From contig OX638355.1 in the NCBI GenBank assembly GCA_951813285.1, forward strand, positions 1,674,653 through 1,738,652: a DNA stretch of 64,000 nt, written 5' to 3'. Source of the DNA: Terriglobia bacterium. Its GTDB lineage: Bacteria; Acidobacteriota; Terriglobia; Versatilivoradales; Versatilivoraceae. Made by a program: the position numbers and the translations under genes. Within the stretch, counting starts at the first letter, position 1. Each line of letters opens with the position of its first letter. The notes below the pieces were generated by a model. It was not told the DNA's origin, did no database searches, and worked only from the letters and a program-made list of their open reading frames with translations. Of this stretch, positions 25,632 to 35,223 are shown piece by piece.

Positions 25632-27140
25632 TCATTTTCTTGCCTGTGCCGACCGGGGAGGCGAAAGCAGCTTCGTTCTGACGCGGCGATGATGGGTGCT
25701 CAGGATCTTGAGGTCTTCGCGGTATTTGGCCACGGTTCGCCGGGTGACCATGATGCCTTCCCCGTGCAGCCCTCGCGTGATTTGCTCATCGGTCAATGGC
25801 CTGGCCGGGTCTTCTTCCTGAATGAGCTGCTTGACTCTGCGCCGGGCAGTGGTCAGCGGAATGAGGGTCCCGGCGGGGCCCTGGACCCCTTCGGAAAAGA
25901 AAAACCGCAGCTCGTAGACCCCCTGCGGGGTTTGGGCGTACTTGTCGGCCACCGCCCGGCTGACGGTCGACGGATGAACCCCCACCTCCTCGGCGACTTC
26001 CTTGATCATCATGGGTCTCAAGTGGTCGAGGCCCCGGTCCAGAAATTCGGTTTGCCGACGCACGATGGACTCGCAGACACGAATAATGGTCCGCTTGCGC
26101 TGTTCGACGTTCCTGATGAAGCGAAGGGCCGAGGCATAGCGCTCTCTTACGTATTCCAGACCTTCCTTGGAGACACCGCCCCGGCTGATCATTCTCCGGT
26201 AGCGTCCGGACACCCGTAACTGAGGCAGGTCGTCATCGTTGACGGTCACCGAATAGCCGTTGTCTCCCTTGACGATGAACACGTCCGGCTCGACGACCCG
26301 GGTTTCCGGCTTGTTGTAGCGCTGGCCCGGCCGGGGGTCCAGATCCTTGATGATCCCGATCTGGGACAGAACCAGCTCAAGCGGCTTGTCCAAGGCACGG
26401 GAGATTTCCACGTAATGATTTTTTTGCAGCTGCTTCAAGTGATTCCTGACGATCTGAATGGCGGTGGACTGATCCCCGCGCAGGTGTTTCAACTGAATCA
26501 GCAGGCATTCCTGCACGTCTCGCGCGCCGACGCCCGCCGGGTCGAAGGTATGGACCAGTTTCAGGGCTTCGGCCACTTCCTCGGCGGTATGGTTGCCGGT
26601 AGCGGCAATTTCATCGAGGTCCGCCGTCAGAAACCCGTCCTGGTTGAGGTTGCCGATTATGGAGGCGGCCGCGTGGCTGACGGGATCCGGGGCCACCGAC
26701 AAGCTCAGTTGCCACTGCAGATGGTCGTAGAGGTCGGTCGGTTCCGCCAGAAAGTTCTCAAAGGAGGGGCGCTCGGTGACCTCGCCCGACACCTGGGTGC
26801 GATAGCCGGGATCCAGGTAGTCGTCGAAAAAGCTTCCAAAGTCGATCTGTTCAAAGGGATCGGCGGCATCGCTGTTCTGAGAATCGGTGATCTCGATAAT
26901 TTCCTTGTCGGCAGGGTCGGACGCCCGCTCCTCGGCGGCCGCGCCGTCTTCGTTCGATTCCGTAATCTCAGCGACTTCCTCCAATACGGGGTTTTCCATC
27001 AGCTCCTGGGAGATCATTTCGGCCAGTTCGAGCTTGTTGAGCGCCAGGACGCTGACCATCTGAACCAGGCTGGGGGTCAGCACCTGCTTCTGAGTCGGTT
27101 TGAGGTTGAGCCGCTGCTCCAGAAAAGCCATGGCTGTCAT
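25632..27140 (-). CDS. rpoN: RNA polymerase sigma-54 factor
   Basis: 502-residue sigma-54, which directs polymerase to -24/-12 promoters and needs an AAA+ activator. Region I is the Gln/Leu-rich start ([33 protein letters not shown]). An acidic region II spans about 60-115. The core-binding and helix-turn-helix region includes [26 protein letters not shown]. The RpoN box appears as [14 protein letters not shown] near 470. ATG 27140 overlaps the lptB stop as ATGA (ATG 27131 is an alternative). No activator gene is visible in the window. Confidence 0.97.
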   Translation of the reverse strand: MTAMAFLEQRLNLKPTQKQVLTPSLVQMVSVLALNKLELAEMISQELMENPVLEEVAEITESNEDGAAAEERASDPADKEIIEITDSQNSDAADPFEQIDFGSFFDDYLDPGYRTQVSGEVTERPSFENFLAEPTDLYDHLQWQLSLSVAPDPVSHAAASIIGNLNQDGFLTADLDEIAATGNHTAEEVAEALKLVHTFDPAGVGARDVQECLLIQLKHLRGDQSTAIQIVRNHLKQLQKNHYVEISRALDKPLELVLSQIGIIKDLDPRPGQRYNKPETRVVEPDVFIVKGDNGYSVTVNDDDLPQLRVSGRYRRMISRGGVSKEGLEYVRERYASALRFIRNVEQRKRTIIRVCESIVRRQTEFLDRGLDHLRPMMIKEVAEEVGVHPSTVSRAVADKYAQTPQGVYELRFFFSEGVQGPAGTLIPLTTARRRVKQLIQEEDPARPLTDEQITRGLHGEGIMVTRRTVAKYREDLKILSTHHRRVRTKLLSPPRSAQARK

Positions 27141-27862
27141 TCCAAGCGAAAGTTTTCTCCGAGGTACAATCGCTTCACCTCTTGATTCCGGGCCAGCTCT
27201 CGGGGAGTCCCTGCCTGCAGGATCTTGCCGTCATTGATGATGTAAGCCCGATCCGTCACCCTGAGGATTTCCCGGACGTTGTGGTCGGTTATCAGGACGC
27301 CGATGCCCTTGGCGCGGAGCCGGTTGACGATGCGCTGAATATCCAGCACCGCAATGGGATCGATTCCGGCGAAGGGCTCGTCCAACAGAATGAACGAGGG
27401 AGAGATGACCAGCGAACGCGCGATCTCGACTCTCCGTCTCTCGCCACCCGAAAGCGCATCCCCGAGGTTCTTGCGCACATGGCTCAATCCCAGCTCTTCA
27501 ATCAGCTCATCCAGCCGTTTCCGCCTTTGAGTCCTGGTGTAGGGAAGCGTTTCCAGGATGGCCAGGATATTGTCGTCGACCGACAACCTGCGGAAGACGG
27601 AGGGTTCCTGCGGTAGATAGCTGATGCCGTTTCGGGCCCTGAGGTACATGGGCAGATCGGTGATCTCTCTGCCATCCAGGAATACCTGCCCCTGGTCGGC
27701 AGAAGTCAGTCCCACCAGGATATAGAAGGTGGTTGTCTTTCCGGCTCCATTGGGTCCCAGGAGCCCGACAACCTCTCCCTGGCCAATCCTGAGCGTGACG
27801 TCGTTCACAACCCGTCTGCCCTTGTAGGACTTGACCAGGCTGGCCGCTTTCAAGACTTGCAT
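27137..27862 (-). CDS. lptB: LPS export ABC transporter ATPase LptB
   Basis: 241-residue cytoplasmic ATPase that powers lipopolysaccharide extraction with LptFG (genes not in this window). Walker [16 protein letters not shown] at about 34-48, Q-loop [19 protein letters not shown], signature [15 protein letters not shown], Walker [15 protein letters not shown] and switch His in LITDHNVRE. Follows the LptC/LptA-like gene by 6 bp and overlaps rpoN by 4, so all are probably co-transcribed. Confidence 0.96.
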   Translation of the reverse strand: MQVLKAASLVKSYKGRRVVNDVTLRIGQGEVVGLLGPNGAGKTTTFYILVGLTSADQGQVFLDGREITDLPMYLRARNGISYLPQEPSVFRRLSVDDNILAILETLPYTRTQRRKRLDELIEELGLSHVRKNLGDALSGGERRRVEIARSLVISPSFILLDEPFAGIDPIAVLDIQRIVNRLRAKGIGVLITDHNVREILRVTDRAYIINDGKILQAGTPRELARNQEVKRLYLGENFRLE

Positions 27863-27868
27863 CCTGGC

Positions 27869-30112
27869 CTATCTGGACAGACGTTGCGTCGTGACGGCCC
27901 GATTCTGGGAATTGCCCTCGACGGCAACGCTACCACCCGCAATATCGATTGTCAATCGAGCCCCGGTGGTGAAACCCCGCTGGTCGTCCACCACTTTGGG
28001 AGGCCCTCCCCACAGGACCACTTTCCCCTCTCGGCCCCGATATTCCGCCCATTGCGAGAACGAAGTGCGGTTCGGCTGAGCCATTCTGACGTTTCCTTCG
28101 GCCAGGGCCCTGTCCACCGATGTCTGCCCCTGCTCCTGCCGGAGAAAGACCTGAAGCCGGTCCGACTGCAATCTGCCCTGCGGCGTGGTGGTTGCGACTC
28201 CCTCTTCGTACACGATTCTGCGGGCCTGCTCCTCGTAGGTCATCCTTTCGGACCGGACCATTGTTCCCGAGGAGGATTCTTCCTCGCCCGGGCGGTGGAA
28301 CAGGCTGGTCACCCGACCCTTGGCGGTCAGCGTTCCCTCGGGGCGATTCAACCGGATGTCCTGGGCGTAAAGGATCCGGTCCTTCTGCCAGAGCCTGGCG
28401 TTTTTCCAGTAGCGACCGATGCCTTTCCGTGTCTGAAACTCCATGAACTGGGACGAGGCAAAGACGTCGGGGGAGTCGCCGTGGCTGTCCCCCGGAGCGA
28501 AATAGGCGGATCGCACCTCGCCCTCGGCTTTGAGCAGATCCCGGCCCCGATGAAATTCAATCACATCCGCCTCGGTCTCACCCTGGACATCGGCGACCTT
28601 GGGGCGCCCTTCCAGCCTGATGAGAGAGGAGGCGACCCGATGCACCGCCGATTCAGACCAGGCTTGCCTTCCCGGCTCCCGGTAGTGGAAGTCTCCGGTC
28701 TGCCGGATCTCCGATAACCGGTCGGTCTGTTGGTCGAACAGGGCTGTCAGATGACGACTTCTGGTTTCCCGTACGATTCCCGCGGCCGAAGAGAATTCCA
28801 GCTTCACCTCCCGGTCGGCGGTGAACCGCTCCAGGCGGTCCGAATCCTTCCCGTAGAACAGATGCAGGGCGCGTGCCGACAGCTTCCGCTTTTCCTCCCC
28901 GGGTCCGGCGGGGATCTCTTCCAGGGTGCTCGGCCCCACGGCCTCCACCCGGGAGAGGCGGCCGCTTTCCGGGCGGAAGTGAGCGTTCACCCGGGGAGAC
29001 GTGAGAACGCGCCGGGTGATTCCATCGGCAGGTTGGGAGGACTCCAGGGCTGCGGTGCGGGGCTCGGTCCGGGAGGGACTCGGCGTCTGGAATCGGACCC
29101 GCGCCTCTCCGACGGCCGTAAGCCGCCTCAGAGACTGGGACCGGGGCGGAAGTTCCAGGGTGATTTCCCGGGCGGACAGTTCGCGGAGGGACCGGGGGGT
29201 CAACGGACGGGCCACGGCCTTTCCCTGGGCGACGACTCTGTCGAGGCCGTCCGGTCCAGACCCGAAGAGGTAGCGCAGGTGGTCGGCCTGGACCTCGATC
29301 ATGGCATCGGGATCCAGCGACCTGGATCGAACCCGGCCCCTGGCTTGAATGTGACTTAGAGTCCAGGCCGGTGTGGCAAAGACCGCCCGCATTTGAGCCG
29401 CGGTCAATTCGGTGGGTCCCTTTTCCACCCGCACGTTGGAGTGCAACTCCATCTCGGCGCGCTGTTTGTGAAACTTCAGGCTCCCGGCCCGGATCCGCAG
29501 GAGATGATCCTCCTCTTGCGCGGGCAGCACCCTCAGGTCCACCTCGGAGCGCAGGGTGATCAGGCCGCTGCTCAAGTCGTAGACCAGCCCCCGGCTGCTC
29601 CCGCTGATCCGCCCCCGTTCGAAGCTCACCGCGTCCTCGCTGACCACCCGATCCAGGCTTCGAGAGTAGGTCATGCGTTCCCCCCTCACGATGGCGGGTA
29701 TCGATTCGGCGCCGCCGTCGGGAGTGTCCAGGGTGACGACGACGTTCTCGAGAAAGACCACGTCTTTGCTGACATGGTCCACTTCGCAGCGCAGGCTGGT
29801 GATGGTGTCGAATCGCCCGTCCTGCTCGCGAAAGACCTTGGCCTTCACTTGGTCGAGAAGACTCTTCCGGTTCTTGAGTCCAAGTCGGACATTGGCCTTG
29901 ACTTCAATGGTGGTCTTTCCCTGTTCCGAGTGGGTCACGCTGAACCCCTGGGTCAGGTCGGTGGCTCCTTCCGGAAGCGACTCCACTTGCGTGACAGGAC
30001 GGGTTCCGGGGGTTTGGGCGCTCCGGTAGAAGCTGATGCAGACAGCCGCAACCACGCTCGTCACCACCAACAGCGGAATGATGCGGCCCAGCTTGAGCAG
30101 ATTTCGTTGCAT
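27869..30112 (-). CDS. Large LptC/LptA (OstA-like) lipopolysaccharide transport protein
   Basis: 747-residue envelope protein anchored by one N-terminal helix (about 10-30, LGRIIPLLVVTSVVAAVCISF). The rest is a long series of OstA/LptA-type beta-jellyroll segments, with recurring patterns such as ERMTYSRSLDRVVSEDAVSF, ADHLRYLFGSGPDGLDRVV, LFYGKDSDRLERFTADREV, LTALFDQQTDRLSEIRQTGD and ERMTYEEQARRIVYEEGVAT. Proteobacteria use separate LptC (about 190 aa) and LptA (about 185 aa); here one chain about twice their sum could by itself form much of the periplasmic bridge. Context (lptB directly downstream) supports the role. Start ATG 30112, 15 bp after recJ. Confidence 0.85.
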   Translation of the reverse strand: MQRNLLKLGRIIPLLVVTSVVAAVCISFYRSAQTPGTRPVTQVESLPEGATDLTQGFSVTHSEQGKTTIEVKANVRLGLKNRKSLLDQVKAKVFREQDGRFDTITSLRCEVDHVSKDVVFLENVVVTLDTPDGGAESIPAIVRGERMTYSRSLDRVVSEDAVSFERGRISGSSRGLVYDLSSGLITLRSEVDLRVLPAQEEDHLLRIRAGSLKFHKQRAEMELHSNVRVEKGPTELTAAQMRAVFATPAWTLSHIQARGRVRSRSLDPDAMIEVQADHLRYLFGSGPDGLDRVVAQGKAVARPLTPRSLRELSAREITLELPPRSQSLRRLTAVGEARVRFQTPSPSRTEPRTAALESSQPADGITRRVLTSPRVNAHFRPESGRLSRVEAVGPSTLEEIPAGPGEEKRKLSARALHLFYGKDSDRLERFTADREVKLEFSSAAGIVRETRSRHLTALFDQQTDRLSEIRQTGDFHYREPGRQAWSESAVHRVASSLIRLEGRPKVADVQGETEADVIEFHRGRDLLKAEGEVRSAYFAPGDSHGDSPDVFASSQFMEFQTRKGIGRYWKNARLWQKDRILYAQDIRLNRPEGTLTAKGRVTSLFHRPGEEESSSGTMVRSERMTYEEQARRIVYEEGVATTTPQGRLQSDRLQVFLRQEQGQTSVDRALAEGNVRMAQPNRTSFSQWAEYRGREGKVVLWGGPPKVVDDQRGFTTGARLTIDIAGGSVAVEGNSQNRAVTTQRLSR

Positions 30113-30127
30113 CGGAGGGTTTGCCCC

Positions 30128-31864
30128 TTATTCGGCCCGCACGTCTCGAACCACCAGTTGCAGGGCCCTGAAGCTGGGGTGGAGGTTCTCCGACAGCTCG
30201 AAGGCCAGCGAAACAGTGCCCCTGGATTCCCTTATGGAAGCCAGCCGGTCGGCCATGTTCCATGCCAGCGCATCCATGGCCCTCCCGTCCTGCTCCACTC
30301 GAAACTTGAGATGCCTGCCCTTGAGGATCCGCGGTTCGGCAATAAGGGTCAGTTGGCGCGCCACGAACAGCGGAGCGGGATTGTCCTTGCCGAAGGGAGA
30401 AAGGCGTTGAATCTGGCGATAGACCGTGTCGTCCAGGTCGGACAAACGAACTTCAGCGTCCACGTTGAGTTGGCGTTCGCCGGGCTTGAAATCGCTGGCC
30501 GATTCGGCGTATCGGATGATGCGCCGGCGCAGTTCCGACACATTGGACGCTTGCAACTGGAATCCGGCTGCCTGAGCGTGCCCACCGAACCGGTTCAGCA
30601 GGTCGCGGCAACTCTCCAGGGCCTGGAGCAAATGGAATCCCGCGGGGGACCGGCCCGAGCCTGAGCCCACCCCGTCGATCTTGGAAATGATCAGCGTTGG
30701 GCTCTGGAAGCGCTCGGAAATCTTGCTGGCTACGATTCCCAGCACCCCGATGTGCCAGTTGTCGCCATCGATCACTTTGATCGGGGAGGCTGTCAGGTCC
30801 GGATCGGAATCGATTCGCCGCTCGATCGCCTTCCGGATCTGCTCCTCGGTGACCTGGCGTTCCCGATTCAGGCGATTCATCTCGCCGGCAAGGCGCCGGG
30901 CTTCTTCCACGTCCCTGGCCGCAAACAACTCCACGGCCTCCCTGCTGCCTCCCATGCGCCCCACCGCGTTGATCCTGGGAGCCAGGCGGAAGCCCACGTC
31001 GGTGCTGGAAATCGACCGTCCCTCCAGTCCGGCGGTTTCGATCAACGACCTCAAGCCGGGATTGGCGGGGGACTGGAGACCCTCCAGTCCGAGTTTGGCG
31101 AAGACCCGATTTTCGCCAATGAGCGGAACCACGTCGGCGATAGTGCCGATGGCCACCACCTTGAGGAAAGCGGGGAGGTGCTTTTCGTTGCCGGTCTTCA
31201 TGAACAGGGCCTGAACCAGCTTGAAGGCGATCCCCACCCCGCAAAGGTGCTTGTCGGGGTAGGGACAGTCGGAGCGCTTGGGATTGACCACGGCCAGGGC
31301 TTTGGGCAGACCGTTTTCCGGCAGGTGATGATCGGTGATGACGCAGTCGAGATTGAGGGCGCGGGCGCGCTCCACGGCCTCGTAGGCCTTGATGCCGGTG
31401 TCCACGGTGATCACCAGTTGGATCCCCTCGCGGGCGGCCTTCTCCAGCACCGGAATCTTCATTCCGTAGCCCTCCACCAACCGCTGCGGGATATGGTAGG
31501 AGCACTCCGCGCCCAACATCTCCAGAGCCTTTCTCAAGATGACCACGGCGGTGCTGCCGTCAACGTCGTAGTCGCCGTAGATCAGGATCTTCTGGCGCCG
31601 GTCGATGGCTTCACGGATGCGGTTGACGGCCAATCCCAGGTCGCACATGAGGAAGGGATCGTGGAGATGGCTGAACTGTGGGTTCAGAAATTTTCTGGCG
31701 GGTTCGGTGGTGCGGAAGCCGCGGTTCAGCAGGAGAGATGCCAGAATGCCCGGGATGTTCAGAGTCCGGGCCAACTCCCTGGCCTGGGTGAGGTCCGGCT
31801 GGGCGATCTTCCATGCCAACTCCCTGGCCTGGGTGAGGTCCGGTTGGGCGATCTTCCATATCAT
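30128..31864 (-). CDS. recJ: Single-stranded-DNA-specific exonuclease RecJ
   Basis: 5'-3' exonuclease of the DHH family used in recombination and mismatch repair, 578 residues from this start. Motifs: LIYGDYDVDGSTAVVIL, VITDHHLPE (DHH), VVAIGTIADVVPL, and FGGHAQAAGF of the DHHA1 domain, followed by the OB-fold region. The N-terminus carries a perfect protein duplication, WKIAQPDLTQARELA twice in a row, from a 45-bp tandem repeat at 31771-31860. Start is uncertain: ATG 31864 puts Met next to the first unit (GGAGGG 13 bases upstream); ATG 31891 and GTG 31915 are also in frame. First gene of the lpt-rpoN string. Confidence 0.93.
   Translation of the reverse strand: MIWKIAQPDLTQARELAWKIAQPDLTQARELARTLNIPGILASLLLNRGFRTTEPARKFLNPQFSHLHDPFLMCDLGLAVNRIREAIDRRQKILIYGDYDVDGSTAVVILRKALEMLGAECSYHIPQRLVEGYGMKIPVLEKAAREGIQLVITVDTGIKAYEAVERARALNLDCVITDHHLPENGLPKALAVVNPKRSDCPYPDKHLCGVGIAFKLVQALFMKTGNEKHLPAFLKVVAIGTIADVVPLIGENRVFAKLGLEGLQSPANPGLRSLIETAGLEGRSISSTDVGFRLAPRINAVGRMGGSREAVELFAARDVEEARRLAGEMNRLNRERQVTEEQIRKAIERRIDSDPDLTASPIKVIDGDNWHIGVLGIVASKISERFQSPTLIISKIDGVGSGSGRSPAGFHLLQALESCRDLLNRFGGHAQAAGFQLQASNVSELRRRIIRYAESASDFKPGERQLNVDAEVRLSDLDDTVYRQIQRLSPFGKDNPAPLFVARQLTLIAEPRILKGRHLKFRVEQDGRAMDALAWNMADRLASIRESRGTVSLAFELSENLHPSFRALQLVVRDVRAE
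31771..31860 (-). repeat. 45-bp tandem duplication inside recJ
   Basis: Units 31771-31815 and 31816-31860 differ at 2 of 45 positions. Both differences are silent or lie at the junction, so each unit encodes WKIAQPDLTQARELA. In-frame, recent-looking duplication of the first helix of RecJ. Confidence 0.9.
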
Positions 31865-32011
31865 GTTGTTTTCAAAGCCCTCCGCCGGCATGTTAGCGCC
31901 ACCATTCTGATTCACCGGGCGGATTTATTCAATACGAAAGCGGCGGTCGCGGGGGGGCTATGGCTCCGGTTGCCCAGGGGTGTCCGGAGAATTTCGCAAG
32001 AGGCTCTACAC

Positions 32012-32049
32012 ATTGAACATGGATGCACAGGATAGACAGGATAAACAGC
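32012..32049 (+). repeat. ACAGGAT-type 9-base array
   Basis: CATTGAACATGGATGCACAG then GATAGACAGGATAAACAG: three 9-base units after the AACATGGAT leader. It is the only recognisable feature in the 31865-32332 spacer between recJ and the truncated efflux gene. Confidence 0.55.
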
Positions 32050-32332
32050 AGGAGAGCTGCGCCACAGGAAGCAGATCCGCTCGATCTTCGGGTGGGTGTT
32101 GGAAGTGATCCAAGAGCCTGGGAGCGGATTATGGGAAATCCGTGTTGGAACCGAGGCGATAGATGAACTCAAGTGGATGTCAGCCGCAACGACGCGTTGT
32201 CGGCCTGGTTCGGCCATTGGGCAGCCGCTGGCGCTATAATGGCGTTGCCGTGCGGATAGGCCGCAAACGCGGCCCGGCCGGCGCAATCGAAGGGGCCGGA
32301 TGATCCGTGTGGCGGCTACCGTGAGATGAGTC

Positions 32333-32716
32333 ATGGGCCATCATCATCGACACTCTCCAGGTGAAGGGCGACCCGGCCAGGGACCGGCGACTCTCCGGGC
32401 GCTGCGCATCGCCTTTTCGCTCACCTCCGTTTTTCTGGTCATCGAGTTTCTGGGTGGACTCTATACCGGAAGCCTGGCGCTCATCGCCGATTCGGGGCAT
32501 ATGCTGGTGGATGCCGCGGCCTTGGGCCTGAGCCTGTTTGCAATCTGGTGCGCGGGCCGGCCGGCCACGGCCTCCAAGACCTACGGGTATCACCGGGCAG
32601 AGATTCTGGCGGCCCTGCTGAACGGAGTGACCCTGGTGGTGGTTTCCACCATCCAGCTCGAGGAGCGGAGCCTGGAGCATGAGGAGATGGGATCCTGTCA
32701 TTCCGTGGTCCGCTGA
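32333..32716 (+). pseudogene. Truncated cation diffusion facilitator (CzcD/ZitB-like) transporter
   Basis: 127-codon frame whose first 105 residues are a clear CDF transporter N-terminus: His-rich start MGHHHRHSPGEGR, IAFSLTSVFLVIEFLGGLYTGSLALIADSGHMLVDAAALGLSLFA (TM1-2 with the zinc-site HxxxD), and TYGYHRAEILAALLNGVTLVVVS (TM3). Intact members are about 300 residues with six helices and a cytoplasmic domain. Here the similarity stops after TM3 and an unrelated tail (IQLEERSLEHEEM, ending HSVVR) leads to TGA. I see no remaining CDF sequence downstream in any frame before mutS2. Probably a deletion remnant and non-functional; expression as a small membrane protein cannot be excluded. Confidence 0.8.
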
Positions 32717-32745
32717 GGAGGACCCAAAAATTCCAGCCCACTTTG

Positions 32746-32774
32746 TTGACAGGCGGCTTCGGCGGACGGAAAAT
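32746..32774 (+). promoter_or_regulatory. Candidate sigma-70 promoter for mutS2
   Basis: Consensus -35 TTGACA at 32746-32751, a 17-base spacer and GAAAAT at 32769-32774. The predicted start would be near 32781, about 22 bases before the mutS2 ATG. The -10 matches at four of six positions. Confidence 0.45.
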
Positions 32775-32802
32775 TAAGGGTTTTGAATTTTCTTCGATTT
32801 AA

Positions 32803-35193
32803 ATGACCGTTTCCGACCTGGATGTCCTGGATTTTCGAGACCTGAAGCGGGTCATCGCCGGGTTTACCGATTGCCCACTGGGATCCCAACGGTTTGACAG
32901 GCTGACCCCCGCCGGGGATTTGGGAGAGGTTCGCAAGCAACTCCGGATGGTGCGCGAGTGTCTGGAATTGCTTGAATCGGGGCAACCCTTGAGGTTCGGC
33001 GGCGTGGTGGACGTGGGTCCGATCTTCCAAAGGATCGGTGTGCAAGGCGCCGTCCTGGATCCCGCCGAAATCGGTCAGGTTCTCGAGTTGGCCCAGGTGG
33101 CCGGCGCCAGCCGCAAGGCTCTGGAAGTGACCGGCCGCCGGTGCCCGGCTCTCACCGACTTGGCTCGCCGTCAGGTCTCCGATCTGGGCGGCCTGGTTTC
33201 CCAGCTGGCCGGCAAGATCGGTCCCACCGGGGAGGTTGATGATGGCGCCAGTCCGCGGTTGCGAAGCCTGCGACGGCAGGTCGCCACCCTGAGAGCTCGG
33301 ATCTGCCGCTCCCTGGCGGGCCTCGTGCGGGGAGGAGAGAAGACCGGCGCCTTGCAGGATGAGGTAGTCACCGTCCGTAATCAGCGGTTCGTCATCCCGG
33401 TGCGCACCGATCGCAAGAGGGTTTTTCCCGGTGTGGTCCACGGGAGCAGCTCCAGCGGCTCGACCCTCTTCATTGAACCCCTGCAGAGTGTCGAGCTCAA
33501 CAACCGGTTGATCCAGCTCAAGGAACAGGTCGCCGAAGAGGTTCTTCGGGTCCTTCGGATGCTGACGGACGCCATCCGGCAGCATCTGTCGGAGTTGCAG
33601 GCGGCGGCCCGGTTTGTCGGCGTCCTCGACTTCAGCTTTGCCAAGGCTCGCTTCTGCCGGAAGTTCCATTGCGTCTTTCCCGAGGTCGACACGGACCCTG
33701 TTCTTGAGATCGAAAAGGGACGCCACCCGCTGCTGGAGATTCACCTGAAGGAGCAGGGACGGGAGATCGTTCCCCTTTCCGTGGACTTGGGAGACCGTAG
33801 CCAGGTTTTGGTGATCAGCGGTCCCAATGCCGGCGGGAAGACGGTCGCCCTGAAGACCGTCGGCATGTTGACCCTGATGGCGCTTTCGGGAATCCCCGTG
33901 CCGGCCGCCTCGGCCCGGATTGGCCTGTTCCGGCGGATTTTCGCCGATATCGGCGACCGACAGTCCATGACCGACGACCTGAGCACGTTTTCCGCCCATC
34001 TCGGAAAGATTCGCAGCATCCTGGAGGAAGCCAGGTCGCCGGCGCTGGTGCTGCTCGACGAGTTGGGCACGGGCACCGATCCGTCCGAGGGGGCCGCCCT
34101 GGGAACCGCCATCCTGGAAGAACTTCGCTCCCGAGGCGTTGTGACGGTGGTCACCACCCACCTCAACGGGCTCAAGAGATATGCCTTTCAGACCGAGCGG
34201 GTGGTCAATGCCAGTGTTGAGTTCGAGCAAGCCGACCTTCGTCCCACCTACCGGCTGATCCAGGGAATTCCGGGCAACAGCAGTGGAATCGACATGGCTC
34301 GCCAGCTCGGACTTCCGGAAGCGGTGGTGGCCCGTGCCCGCGGGCTGGTCTCCGAACCGGAGCGAGAGTTGGCCGGATATGCCCGGGCGCTCGGCCAACA
34401 GCTCTCGGCAGCCACCCGGCTTCGAGATCAACTGGAAATGGAACGGGTAGGGTTGAGGGATCGGCGGGCGGAGCTTGAAAAGAAGCAGCGGGACCTGGAA
34501 GAATCCAGGAAGGGGGAGATCGCCCGCTGCCGCAAGCAGGCGCGACAGCGCTTCGAGCAAGAGGCGTCGAGGCTGCTGTCGGGGATCCGGGATCGGTTTG
34601 AAGAAGCCAGGCTGAGAAGCGAAGTAAGAAGGCGTTCCAGGAAGCTGGAGGAGGTTCCGGCCAACGGTTCCGGGCCGGTTGAAGGAGCCGGGGTGGGGCT
34701 TCCGGAGAAAGAGAAGGCTTCCCAGGAGGGGATTCGAGCCGGAGTCCGGGTCAGGGTGGCGCGGCTGGGTTCGATCGGCACCATTACGGGACCTCGAGCG
34801 GAAGACTGTTGGGAAGTGGAGGTGGGCGCCTTGAAATGTGTGTTGAAAGGCGAGGAGTTGGAGCCCCTGGAACTGGACGAGGCCTCGCCCCTGCCTACCG
34901 GGGGAGGTTCCCGCGGAGTCTCGGTGCATTTTCATTCCCCAGAATTGCCCTCCAATGAGATCAACCTGGTGGGGTGCACGGCGGACGAGGCCATCCGGAA
35001 GGCCGACAAGTTTCTGGACAGCGCGCTGCTGGCCTCCCTTTCGCCGGTCCGCCTCGTTCACGGGAGCGGAATGGGTGTGTTGCGCCGAGCCATTTCGGAG
35101 TGGCTTTCCGACCAAACCCATGTTTCCGAATTTCATCCGGCTGCATCCGATGAAGGAGGAAACGGCGTGACGGTGGTCTCTCTCCATGTGTGA
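32803..35193 (+). CDS. mutS2: Endonuclease MutS2
   Basis: 796-residue MutS-family protein without mismatch-recognition domain; in other bacteria it restrains recombination or rescues stalled ribosomes. Core ATPase: Walker A ISGPNAGGKTVALKT (about 340), LVLLDELGTGTDPSEGAAL (about 415) and TVVTTHLNGLKRYAF. A long coiled coil (about 520-620, rich in R/E/Q) and a KOW-like segment precede the C-terminal Smr domain (EINLVGCTADEAIRKADKFLD, LVHGSGMGVLRRAISEWL), which carries the nuclease residues. ATG 32803. dnaG follows after 30 bp. Confidence 0.96.
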   Translation: MTVSDLDVLDFRDLKRVIAGFTDCPLGSQRFDRLTPAGDLGEVRKQLRMVRECLELLESGQPLRFGGVVDVGPIFQRIGVQGAVLDPAEIGQVLELAQVAGASRKALEVTGRRCPALTDLARRQVSDLGGLVSQLAGKIGPTGEVDDGASPRLRSLRRQVATLRARICRSLAGLVRGGEKTGALQDEVVTVRNQRFVIPVRTDRKRVFPGVVHGSSSSGSTLFIEPLQSVELNNRLIQLKEQVAEEVLRVLRMLTDAIRQHLSELQAAARFVGVLDFSFAKARFCRKFHCVFPEVDTDPVLEIEKGRHPLLEIHLKEQGREIVPLSVDLGDRSQVLVISGPNAGGKTVALKTVGMLTLMALSGIPVPAASARIGLFRRIFADIGDRQSMTDDLSTFSAHLGKIRSILEEARSPALVLLDELGTGTDPSEGAALGTAILEELRSRGVVTVVTTHLNGLKRYAFQTERVVNASVEFEQADLRPTYRLIQGIPGNSSGIDMARQLGLPEAVVARARGLVSEPERELAGYARALGQQLSAATRLRDQLEMERVGLRDRRAELEKKQRDLEESRKGEIARCRKQARQRFEQEASRLLSGIRDRFEEARLRSEVRRRSRKLEEVPANGSGPVEGAGVGLPEKEKASQEGIRAGVRVRVARLGSIGTITGPRAEDCWEVEVGALKCVLKGEELEPLELDEASPLPTGGGSRGVSVHFHSPELPSNEINLVGCTADEAIRKADKFLDSALLASLSPVRLVHGSGMGVLRRAISEWLSDQTHVSEFHPAASDEGGNGVTVVSLHV

Positions 35194-35223
35194 GCCGAAC
35201 ACCAGGGTTCCGGTGAGGTGAGT

